Assembly (NCBI RefSeq): GCF_010015585.1
Contig: NW_022985072.1
Coordinates: 186,001-250,000 of the forward strand
Direction: 5' to 3'
Source: Eremomyces bilateralis CBS 781.70
Taxonomy: Eukaryota > Ascomycota > Dothideomycetes > Eremomycetales > Eremomycetaceae
DNA: 64,000 nt
This document shows, piece by piece, positions 36,719 through 46,920 of the stretch. The position numbers and the translations under genes were made by a program. The notes below the pieces were generated by a model, which made no database searches, was not told the DNA's origin, and saw only the letters and a program-made list of their open reading frames with translations. Numbering within the stretch: the first letter of the stretch is position 1; the number at the start of each line of letters is the position of its first letter.

Positions 36719-38179
36719 GGGGTTGGGACTGGGAAGATTACACGGTCAGGATGTGGTGGTACAGGCGGCAGGACGGCTGCTTCTGGGGTTGGCCGACTAC
36801 TTCTACTGGTCGCAGGATGGACTGCTGGTTCAGGATGGGACCTCCGATGACCATTACGAAGGACGAAACGCATGATGCACCTCGACACCATATGAGGATG
36901 GAGAGCGTGAGGTCGGGACACCCATGGCATGACGCGAGACACGATGAACGCAAGAGAAGCAGAGCCATGATCAGGCAGCGTTCCTCACCCGTCGCAAGAT
37001 GTATACTTAAAGAAAGAAAGTACCTTGTGTATTATTATCATTTGAGACGGATTCGATCTCAGGATCCTGGTCATGCTGGGCTGGTATTGGTTGATAAGTG
37101 ACCGACGAGGGACCCTGTTGGTGCATGATGGACATGTGGGATGTCGCAGGTCGACGACCTGTAGATTTGTGATGATGTTGTAGGAATTACTTGGAGTGGG
37201 ATTGACTGAAGTAGTTCCGTTTACACTGTTAAGAAGATCATTTCCAATACCAATGTGAATCTCTCTGTTCTCTCGATTGTTCCGATGATGTCAAGGGGTC
37301 AAGTCTGAGTACAGTAGGGCTGTAAGGTGTCAAGGCATCCAGGGATCAGGCATCAAGTCATCCAGGAACCAGGCATCAAGGCCATCAGGGTCTTCAGAGA
37401 GTATCCACATTCCTGATTGGTCGGGCGCCCCGGCAACACGCTAACTTCTTCTTCTCCTCCTTTAATTAACAATTGTAAACGAGGGCCATATGAATGACGA
37501 TGATGCTGTTGACAATTGACCGCCAAACCGTGAAATCTCATAAAGCCATTCCTTCTAGATAGATCAAAACATACCGAGTAACCCCCCCAACCGCCAATAA
37601 AGCATCACCAGCCGTTTGTATCACCTGTAGTTCTTCTAGTCCAACCTCCACCTTCTATCTCGGATGGAAATTGTAAACCCGCTCTGTGCCTCGCGTTTGA
37701 CAAGGATCTTTAACCAGCAATTCTTCATCTCGGAGCCATTAGGCGATTTGGCGTGCAACAGTAATTCCATGGGCCAGGCATTCCCCCTGTAGCGTTGCTA
37801 GTGGTGAGAGCCTGTGCGGAGGCTGGCGCTGCGGTGCTCTGGTGGAGTTCTCTTCCACGCACCACCGACACTCACGTCTACCAGTTTCAGTGTCACCAAC
37901 TCTCACTCTCTTGTCACTGTCTTGTCACTCTCTTCACCTCCTCTTCACTTTTCCAGGTTGCGAACCTATTACACTCATTTTCCCCTGATTGGGACATCTG
38001 AATTTCTCCGACTTTCGTTCACTTTGACTTCTTTTTCTCCTTCTCCCTTTCTTTCTCTACGAATCTCCCTTCGGTTCCCCTATCCCCCGAAAGCCATGCC
38101 GATAACCAACCGCAAGCGATAACGATTCCAGCGAAACCCCTCAATCGTCATCAACTTTCTTCGGCCTTCTCTTCAGGCC
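36719..38179. other. Intergenic: LanC-like 3' region and RAX2 promoter
   Basis: No gene is recognised in 1.46 kb. It contains a degenerate 23-bp tandem repeat (about 37327-37395) and a strongly CT-rich stretch (about 37870-38080) just upstream of RAX2, typical of a fungal leader. Confidence 0.5.
37327..37395. repeat. Degenerate 23-bp minisatellite
   Basis: About two and a half copies of a unit close to CATCCAGGRAYCAGGCATCA with a short AG/AGT link. Neighbouring copies differ by a few substitutions. It lies in non-coding DNA about 0.8 kb upstream of RAX2. Confidence 0.7.
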
Positions 38180-41100
38180 ATGAGGATCCATTCCTCATGG
38201 CTGCCATGCAGCTCCCAATCCATCGCCTCCTGGCTCATCACCACCGCCTGCTTCCTGGTCCCCACCTCGGCCATCTCCTTCCAACCCTCCCCGTCACCCA
38301 ACCTCGACCTCTCCCAACTCGGCCGCGTCGCCTTCGCCGGTGATTTTGATGGCGTCTCACTCTACGAATACCTCGGTCAGTCGCAGGACGCCAACCTCAA
38401 TGGGACCCAGTCCCTGCTCGCCCAGTTTCCCAATGGCGCGTTCGCGAGCGTCGCCAACGCCGATGCATACATCCAGACCATCTGCCCGTTCGTCTCGAAG
38501 GACGGCATCTTCCACGGCGTGGTCGTCGGCGGGAATTTCACTAGCCTCGGCGGCGTAGAGGCGCAGGGCGTTGCGCTGTTCAACGCGACCTCCGGCAAAG
38601 TCACCGCACTTCCCGGCCTCTCGGGACGGGTATCGAGCGTCTACTGCGATCGGGAGTCGAGCACGGTATATGTCGGTGGGATGTTCACGGGCGAGAACTC
38701 GACGAACGCGATCGCGTGGACCGACGAATGGACGAACCTGCCGTTTCAGGGATTCAATGGACCGGTGACCGCGATCACGAAAGCGCCGAATGGGAATATC
38801 GTGTTCGGGGGGTCGTTTACGGGGCTGGGGAACTCGTCGGCGCCGAAGACGAAGGATTCGCACTCGGTTGCGATCACGTCGGCGGAGATTACGGCGAGTC
38901 GGTCATCGGGTGCAGCAGGATTCGGCGACCCAAAAAATATTGTGTGCAAGACCGGAAATCAAGATGGGCCCGGGAATACATGGCTGCTTCCCGATCGGAG
39001 CCCCGGATTTTGGCAGGCGAAGTTTGGGTTTGGCTTCCTGCCGACCAAGCTACGTCTGTATAACACGGTGCAGCCGAATCGAGGGACGAAAACATGGCGA
39101 TTAACCGCGATGCCGATCAACGGGATCATGAACTTGACATATACCGACCCGTCCGGACAAAAGAAATTCTGCGACGCGCAATGTCCACTCCCGGAGAAGA
39201 ACTCGACCTTCCAGGATTTTAGCTTCGTGAACAGCGTCGGCATGGACGCCGTCCGCATCGATATCTCCGACTGGTATGGTGACGGTGCAGGCCTGAGCGG
39301 CATCGAGATATTCCAGGACGACATCTATTCGTATGCCATCAACGACTTCAACCAACCGACGTGTGGAGGCAGTTCGACACGCCCCGAAGCGACGAGCACC
39401 GGTCCCTGGGCCATCGCACCATCCGGCCTAACCAATTCCCAATATCTGGCCGCAAATGTAGGTGGGAACGTGGATCAGGACGCCCTGACCGTGGAATTCC
39501 AACCGGACATCCAGCATTCGGGGAACTACTCAGTGACTGTCTACACCCCCGGCTGTCTGCAGGACAGCACCTGTGCCACGCGAGGCCGTGTCATGATCAG
39601 CGGCACCGTCGGCTCGGATCCTCCCATTTCTACTGAAATCCACCAGACCAACAGCTTCGACAAATACGATCGCGTGTATTACGGTTACGTCGACGCCTCC
39701 AGCAGCGGCTTCCGTCCTACCGTCACCCTTCGACCGAGTCCCGGCCAAAAAGGGCCCCTCAACGTCGTCGCTCAGCGCGTACGGTTCGAGATGGTCTCCT
39801 CCGGTGGTGGATTGAACGGGATCTATGAATACAATCCCAGCGTCACCACCGTCGAAACCGACTTCTCCCGATCGGACATCAATCGCGCGGGATTGGAGAT
39901 GGGCGACCGCGCGCAAGTCAACGCCCTTGCCGTCCAAGGACAAACGACGTTCGTCGCAGGCAATTTCTCCTCGCAGAACTTTAGCCACATCTTCTCCATT
40001 GGCGGCTCGGACGTCGTGTCGCTCTCCGGAGACGGGTTGAACGGCGCCGTACGCACGATGACCCAAGACGGATCGACCCTCTACATTGGCGGGGCCTTCA
40101 ACAACACACGGGACAAATCCGCCCAAGGCCTGAACAATGTCGCGACCTACTCTGTCCCCGACAAAAGATGGCAACCGCTCGGAGCCGGCGTCAACGGCGC
40201 GGTCGAGTTCCTCGTCCCGTTCAGCATCAACGTCACCGCCGACACCCCCGAGCCTGCGATCGCGGTGAGCGGGAAGTTCACCGAGGTGCTTGCGTTCGGG
40301 AACAACAGCGCGACCGCCGTGGACAACATGGCGATCTGGGTCCCGTCGCGCGATAACTGGGCGGTCAACCTCGATGTTGCGCTCCCGTCGATCAGTGGCA
40401 TCGTCACCGCACGAACTGACGTCCCGGGATCTGCTCCTCTCTATGCTGGCGGGGTCTCCTCGCAATCGCTTGGCGTGACGGGTGCGGTTGGATTAATCAG
40501 CGGAGAACGTCCGTCGTTGCAGAAGCTTCCTTTCAAGGTCCAGCCGTCTACGCCCTCGTCGATCCAAAAGCGACAGGATACACCTTCGAACGCCACCGGC
40601 GCCGTGACCGGCCTAATGTATAATGAAAACGGACTAAACATCACCATCCTCGGCGGCCACTTCTCCGCCTCAGGCCCCGACCCCTCCTCCCCCATCCACA
40701 ACCTCCTCTTCCTCAACGGCTCCAACGACGACGCCCTTTCCGGCATTCCTTCCCTCTCCCCCGAATCCACCATCCTCGCCCTCGCCACCCACCGCACCAC
40801 CCTCTTCGCCGGCGGCGCCCTCACTGCCCCCGACCCCTCCGACCCCACCACCCCCCTTTCCGCCCTCCTCCTCTACGACCTCCTCACCGCCTCCCTCCTC
40901 CCCACCCAACCTCCCGCCCTCACCGGCCCCTCCCCCGCCGTCCACGCCATCGCCCCCCACCCGTCCTCCGCCGACATCTACATCGGCGGCGCCTTCGCCT
41001 CCGCCGGTGCCTTCACCTGCCCCGCCCTCTGCATCTTCAACGCCGACCGCGCCCAGTGGTCCTCCCCGTCCAACGGCCTCGCCGGCTCCGTCAATGCCCT

Positions 41101-41897
41101 CCTCTGGCTCTCCCCCGCCAAACTCCTCGTCGCCGGCGATTTCGCCGTCGCTGGCGTCTCTTCCTCCCTCTCCCTCTTCGACGCCGACGCCCGCGCCTTC
41201 GCCCCTTTCGCCACCGCTCCCCCTGGCCCCGTCTCCGCCCTCTGCGCCGCCACTCCCGACGGCGCCCAACTCTACATCTCTGGCAGCAAATCCTCGGGTA
41301 CCCCCTACCTCGCGAAATTCGATGGTGCTCAGTGGACGGAATTCGGCTTCGGCGCGGGGCTCGGTGCCGACTCGGAGATCCGCAGCCTCCAGGTGTTCAC
41401 GACGAGCGCGAAGCACGGAGATAGTGCGCTGGTGGAGCAGAATCGCGCGCTGTTGGTGATGGGGAAGATAGAAGTAGACGGGTTCGGGAGCGTGGGGGCA
41501 GCGGTGTTTAATGGGACGGGGTGGGTGCCGTATTTGTTGGTCGGGGGTGGTGATGATGGAGGGAGTATCAGCGCGGCGTTCGTGGAACGACCCGGGAATT
41601 TCTTCATGTCTAGTGGTATGTTCCCCTCCTCCCCCATCTTTCCCTCAAATCTCAAGCTAACATCCGTGATTTCCAGCCCATCACCTCGCCACCGGCTTCG
41701 TTGTCCTCATCGCCCTCGCCATCGCCCTTGTCCTCCTCTTCCTCCTCGTTGTCGCCGGCCTCCTCGCCGAACGCTACCGCCGCCACCGCGACGGCTACCT
41801 GCCTGCGCCCACCGGCGTCGACCGCGCGCACAACGTCGCGCGCATCCCGCCGGAGCATCTGTTTGGGAGTGTGGGGGTCGGGAAGGGGAGGTTGTGA
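38180..41897 (+). CDS. RAX2: Rax2-like cell-polarity membrane protein
   Basis: Exons 38180-41615 and 41677-41897, about 1,218 residues, matching the size of yeast Rax2 (1,220). Rax2 is a large type I membrane protein marking division sites for bud-site selection; in filamentous relatives it serves polarity and morphogenesis. A signal peptide spans about residues 1-31. A long lumenal/extracellular part is made of repeated beta-propeller-like segments such as VYVGGMFTG, IVFGGSFTG, LYIGGAFNN and IYIGGAFASAG. One transmembrane helix lies near 1152-1175 (FVVLIALAIALVLLFLL), followed by a short cytoplasmic tail (LLAERYRRHRDGYLP). The 61-nt intron is needed to reach the membrane helix; read through, the frame gives a Pro/Arg-rich tail. 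N-glycosylation sequons are frequent. Confidence 0.93.
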
Positions 41898-43044
41898 TGG
41901 GTAGAGATTAGAGGGAATGTATGGATGGCGTTTATCGGGATCTGATGGGCATGTATGACCTGGGTAGGACGGACACGGCGTGGTTGCACATCTCTTACAG
42001 CGGCATCTTTTTATTGCATTTTCTACGACGCACATACGTGTGTTTTCTTTCCTGAAAACGGAATTTTTCAACCCCAGTGTGGTATCACCTTCCGCAATAC
42101 CGCATGGTTCTTTGTTTTTTTTTGGCTTCGGCTACATTTCATCGACCTTCCACTTTCCACTCTTCATGGGAAGGAGGGATTTTTCAAGCGACATCATCCA
42201 CCAACGCCGCTGTCTAGACCCACATGCACACACGAATGCCCCCTTTTCTTATGTACCGCCCTCGCGCTTACTCGCCTTTTCTCGGTTGCGATACCGATAC
42301 CAACCGCATTGCTTCCCGCGAATGTAATGTGTACTTGTCGCGTGCGTCATGCGGCGTTGTCTGAATAGTGGTATGGAAGAGGGACCGGAGACGCATGATA
42401 GGCGTTGTTGATACCTTGGTGAGCGGCAGTCGAGGAAACTAAGCTGTGCGCTCGGTTACTTATATAGAGAATGGAATGGTTGAATGAATGGACGAGGGGA
42501 TTTACGTGATAAATTGTGATTCGTGATGAGGCGATGGAGCCAGGATTCGGTGATGTATTACATTAAGCCCAAAGAATAAGTGAAGTGGATTTGATGTCTG
42601 GGGAGCAGAATTTCACAATGGGTAGGTGAATTGTCGATGGAATTTATATACCCAGTTTACACAAATCATTTCAGCGGAAATAGATAATCTGGCTGTAGTG
42701 TAGTGGTTATAACACCACTCGTTTCACAGTCCACCGGTCAAAATGAAGTATCGGGAGTACGTTGGGAAAACCTCAGGGGGTTTCCCAGGGCCTCGAGGCT
42801 TATATTTTTGCTCTTTTGCTGGACATCACCATCACCATGCCTACGTCGTTCTCCTTTTGCTCTACACTGTATGCACGAGTGAGTGCTATGTCTTCCATCA
42901 CCTGTACTCCTATGTATCATGGCAACGCTAGTGTGCTCTACTCATTCTACATCGCCCTCCGTCTCTTGACACATTAGATAGATATCATCCCCGATATCTT
43001 CCGTCACCCAGCAGTAGAGCAGAGTTTCCCTATCCACCCCTCCC
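41898..43044. other. Convergent intergenic between RAX2 and the unknown 824-aa gene
   Basis: No protein gene is seen in 1.15 kb. It holds a tRNA-like 5'-half sequence (42689-42729). The rest is 3' untranslated sequence and spacer. Confidence 0.5.
42689..42729 (+). pseudogene. tRNA-like 5' half (Glu-type), possibly a tRNA or SINE remnant
   Basis: The stretch TCTGGCTGTAGTGTAGTGGT plus TATAACAC resembles the acceptor strand, box A and D-arm of fungal tRNA-Glu, followed by a TTTCAC word like its anticodon loop. The anticodon stem pairs poorly, and I find no box B, T-arm or matching 3' acceptor strand in the next 100 bp. It is therefore a decayed tRNA copy, the head of an old SINE, or chance similarity. 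Confidence 0.35.
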
Positions 43045-45519
43045 TCACAACCACCCACTCTCCCCAAACCTCTCCTTCCGAACCGCATACCCATTCAACA
43101 TCCCCCCTTTCACCACCCCCTGCGCCTCGCCTCCTCTTCTTTCCCCCACCCCCGCATGCGTTCTCCGTCGATTCAATACCTCCACCGCATTCGGATCCAC
43201 GTTCCCCACCACCCGTATACTCCGCTTCAACTTCACCCTCCGCCTCTCCGCCGCCGCCTCCCGCCGCGCCTCAAACACATTCACATTCCGAAACAGCCCT
43301 CTCCCGCCGCCCAACGCCCCCATCGATGGCCGGAGCAGGTGGACGAACGAGTCGCGTTTCGCGGGGACCGTCAGCGAGTCGCTCCCCGTCTCGTGCGGCG
43401 TGCTACGGACGCGGTGCGCGCGGTGGTGGCGCACTGAATGTTTGTCGAATGCGGTTGGTTGCTGGGACTTCGCGCGGGGTTGGGGGCTTCCGTGCCGCTT
43501 GGACATGCACCAGGAGGACATGGAGAGGTGGCGTCCGAGGACGTTATGGAGGACGTGCGAGGCGGAAGAGGGCTTGCGCATGGCGGTTGGGGAGACGTCG
43601 CTGGTGGGCGAGGGAGGTGCGGATGTCGCGGAGGGGAAACGGAGGTGCGGGAGGCGCTCCATGGTCTGGGGGTAGGGGATGTGGTCGTCGGCGGCGCCGG
43701 GGCGGGCGGTGGAGCGCCAGAGCGGGTCGGTGCGGCCGCCGTCGCTGTACCACGAGAGGCTCTGGGAGGCAGAGGCGTCGGAGAACATAGACATGGAGTG
43801 GCTGGGGGCGTCGGAGGGTTTCCGCTCAGTGTGGTCGCCGCCGATGATGCGGACCATCTTAGCGAGGTGGGCTTTGGAGTTGTGGCGGGCGGCAGCGACT
43901 TTGGAGGGGAGATGGAGGGGGAGCGGCGGCTCGTTGATGGGTTGCTTCTTGGATTTCTTGCCTTTCGGATGCGAGGTGGGCGGTTTTGTGCGGGTGTAGT
44001 AGGCGGATGAGCGATAAGATTTGGGGGCGTAGCCGGCGTTTCGAAGGCGGGGATCTGTCCCACCTTCCTCGCGGTCTCGTCGTCCGGAGGGGGGTGGCGA
44101 GCGGGAACGGACATATCGGTCTTTTTCGGTTTGGTTCCTTCTGACTTGCCGGGGGAGAACCATCTTGAGGGGAGCGGCGGACAGAGGGCGACGTCGGCGA
44201 GGACGTGGTTCACTTTCGTTGGATTTCTTGCTCGGAGTCGGTGGTGTGTCGTCTCTTATTACTATAGCACCAAGTATCCTGTGCGCCTTGCTGTTCTTCC
44301 GGCTCCAGAGGGGTGATGGTGGTACCAGTCGAACTTGTTGGCCATCATCGTCATGATCGTCGTCCTCGTGATTGGAGCCAAACTCTTCGTAGCTCGTGCT
44401 CCCGGGATGGTGGGCTGCTATGTCGCGATACTGTTCAACGAGCTGTCTATGGTACTCATCAGAACCTTCGTCTTCACCTTCCTCCGTCTCATCCTCGCCC
44501 CCATCGTTTCCGAACGGTGGATTATATCTCCCTGGACTCTCGGGTGCACTGACGGACCCCGCGCTATATCTCGCGAGCGGACTACTAGGTGAACGACCCG
44601 AAGAAGCAGGTTTGCGGCCCGGCATATAATGCGAGTAATCCCGTGAACGAGGTTGTACGTTGCGGAACAATGCTCGGTGTCGACCCCGCAGTGCCTCTGC
44701 TGGATTGTCTTCTAGAATACCAAGAGCAGCTATTGCCTTCTCACTAGGTCCCCTGTTCACCGACCCTAGTGATGATGTCTCAGTGGGACTAGACGCTATG
44801 TAGTGAGGGGATGGTAGGGAGTCGTTGAACCCCTGTTGTCCTGCGGGAGGAATGAAAAGCGAAGGAGGTGGCGCAAGGGTTGGTGATGAATGATACGGGA
44901 GATGATGAGCTTTATATGGTATCGAACGACGTCCGGGCAGCTCTGGATACGACACCGTTGGCGGAGACGAGGGTTCTGCAGGCAATGCAGCCCAAACATT
45001 GCTTCTTTCACTCATGCGGGCGTGCGAGACATCCACTAGAGACTCACCAGATCGGTGTGACGCCCATTCTGGGGTGGATCCCACACTCGGCGAAGTGTCA
45101 GGAAGAAGTAGATCATATACGCGTAGTTGCAAGGACGTGGGGTATTTGACACGCTGGAGCTGCGGTGTACTGGCGTTGGACGATCGATAGCTCGTTCGTC
45201 GACTGTGGTCAAGACGTTTGCCCGGCTCCAAATCCTCATACTCATCATCCAACCGATCCTCCGAAAAACTGTACACGCTTGACGGACGTTTGATGCGATG
45301 GGTCATCAGGAGCTTCGACGCTCGATCTCGAGGGATGTTCCGTGATATTCGTTTCGCATGGCCTCGAACCGGTGCCGTCCGTTTGGCAAATGCCTGGAAC
45401 GGAAGGGCGGCGCTAGGGGTGCTTGATATCGCAGAACGACCATTGAAATCTAGCTGCTCAGGGCTCCCGCGATACTCCCCATACGGATTGTAACTGGCGT
45501 GCATTGTAGCTGATTCCAC
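43045..45519 (-). CDS. Conserved-looking disordered protein of unknown function
   Basis: Single uninterrupted ORF of 824 residues; I do not recognise a family. It is rich in Ser, Pro and Arg throughout and probably disordered. Visible parts are a basic N-terminal patch (FAKRTAPVRGHAKRISRN), a Tyr/Asp segment (SVYSFSEDRLDDEYEDLEPG), an acidic run (GGEDETEEGEDEGSDEYHRQ) and a His/Asp patch (NHEDDDHDDD). There are many RSxS and SPxx sites, and a C-terminal highly charged helix (FEARREAAAERRRVKLKRSI) leading to RVVGNVDPNAVEVLNRRR. Length, codon texture and the same C-then-G switch seen in neighbouring genes argue that it is real. It is divergent from the Zn(II)2Cys6 gene across 1.4 kb. A scaffold or phosphorylated regulator is possible, but that is a guess. 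Confidence 0.7.
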   Translation of the reverse strand: MESATMHASYNPYGEYRGSPEQLDFNGRSAISSTPSAALPFQAFAKRTAPVRGHAKRISRNIPRDRASKLLMTHRIKRPSSVYSFSEDRLDDEYEDLEPGKRLDHSRRTSYRSSNASTPQLQRVKYPTSLQLRVYDLLLPDTSPSVGSTPEWASHRSGESLVDVSHARMSERSNVWAALPAEPSSPPTVSYPELPGRRSIPYKAHHLPYHSSPTLAPPPSLFIPPAGQQGFNDSLPSPHYIASSPTETSSLGSVNRGPSEKAIAALGILEDNPAEALRGRHRALFRNVQPRSRDYSHYMPGRKPASSGRSPSSPLARYSAGSVSAPESPGRYNPPFGNDGGEDETEEGEDEGSDEYHRQLVEQYRDIAAHHPGSTSYEEFGSNHEDDDHDDDGQQVRLVPPSPLWSRKNSKAHRILGAIVIRDDTPPTPSKKSNESEPRPRRRRPLSAAPLKMVLPRQVRRNQTEKDRYVRSRSPPPSGRRDREEGGTDPRLRNAGYAPKSYRSSAYYTRTKPPTSHPKGKKSKKQPINEPPLPLHLPSKVAAARHNSKAHLAKMVRIIGGDHTERKPSDAPSHSMSMFSDASASQSLSWYSDGGRTDPLWRSTARPGAADDHIPYPQTMERLPHLRFPSATSAPPSPTSDVSPTAMRKPSSASHVLHNVLGRHLSMSSWCMSKRHGSPQPRAKSQQPTAFDKHSVRHHRAHRVRSTPHETGSDSLTVPAKRDSFVHLLRPSMGALGGGRGLFRNVNVFEARREAAAERRRVKLKRSIRVVGNVDPNAVEVLNRRRTHAGVGERRGGEAQGVVKGGMLNGYAVRKERFGESGWL

Positions 45520-46920
45520 AGCTTGGTGATAGAACGGGTATTATGGAAGATTGGACCATCAGAGACATGACTTACGAGGCGTTAAGACTCCACGAGACAA
45601 AGAAAACTATTGAAGAGAGAATGCTCTCACTTGAAAGGAAAGTGACTTGCTAGACTACGGAAAGGGAAAGGCAGCGCGAGTACAAAGAACATGATGATGA
45701 GGCAGACTGATAGCTGAGTGTGACATAGTCAATCCAACGTTACCGTGCTGATCGATGAAGTCGGTTAGGACGATCATGGTATTTCGACGTCGCTATCCAC
45801 ATGTTCGATACGTCAGCAATGGCGATGGCCCAATGAATATATTACCATACTAGATAACTCCGACATTCTCCTTCCGGACGCTCGTCCGTCGTGGAGTTCC
45901 TGATGGCCTCTCGGAGATAAGAGGTATGGTCCGAGGATGAGAAGATAGAAAGATGCCCCGGTGCCCCAACAAGAATTCCCTCGACTCGTGGCCGGGCTGA
46001 TGGTTTTATCGATGAGTCATAAATCATCTAAACCAATAAGTGGAACCGTGGAATTGTGGAAGAGATGGTGATGCAATCAGGTGTTGGTACAACGAGAGAA
46101 ACGGGAGAGATGAGAGATGAAGTGTGGAGGAAGAGGGAGAACAGAGGGGCCGCGGTCTGTGCTAGTCATAGGGCAGACGATCTGATAGACGGGACAAGCA
46201 CTGAGATTCAAGTACGTACGTACCTTGATACCATCTTCCTCTCTCACATCTACTCCCTTCATTCGGCGCATATTCACCTTCCTCTATTGTCGTCTCTCTT
46301 GCGCCCCTTTCCGCTGTCGCGACTCTATTGTTCTGCGCTCCAACTCCAGCCCAAGGTAAATCATCCTCGATTCTTAACTCCGGACCCTTCGCGCCAACAT
46401 CTGAGGATTTCTCGTCGCTGCTGGTGAATACGCGGTGTTTTGTACGTTTATGCTAAAGCTATAGCCGTTCCAGATATTCCGCTTTCCTCCGAGAGATCGA
46501 TCGATTTGTTCGGGAGAGCGAGCTCTGAGAGACATCCATCACCCACCCGACCAGAAACCAGTCGGAGGGCTATCACCGAGAACGACCCACAATAGGAACG
46601 AAAGCAGATCAAGTACAATAGACAAAATCAGCAGCATCTTGCTCCTTAAAAGAACTTCCCTTGCAAGTTGCGACTAAGTTTCGGCGAGTCCACCGATATT
46701 GAACGTACCGGGCACCTGCAGACGGCGAAGTGCGCCACACTACTTATTCCAACCCTGAAACACCATCCAAGCCGTCCACAAGGCTGGATTGTACCGAAGA
46801 CCGGGGCATACGCGTATACCGATTAGTGCGCGGACACAATACGGGCACGTCGAATACATATTTAGTCTAAAGACAAGATTCTGCTCTCTCCATTCATTCG
46901 AGGGAGTACGGAAGCTCGAA
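45520..46920. promoter_or_regulatory. Divergent promoter region, unknown gene / Zn(II)2Cys6 regulator
   Basis: A 1.4-kb spacer between divergent genes. It contains a GTAC-rich near-palindrome AAGTACGTACGTACCTT (about 46210-46226). On the minus strand there is a consensus donor (CGTAAGT, about 45570-45576) just upstream of the 824-aa gene that could begin a leader intron. No ORF here is convincing. Confidence 0.45.

Noticed and set aside
39530-40465. 311-codon minus-strand ORF inside RAX2
   Set aside because: Antisense shadow of GC-rich RAX2 codons, with no recognisable protein features.
40670-41416. Gly/Glu-rich minus-strand ORF opposite the RAX2 3' half
   Set aside because: Produced by the C-ending codon block of RAX2 read in antisense; no complexity.
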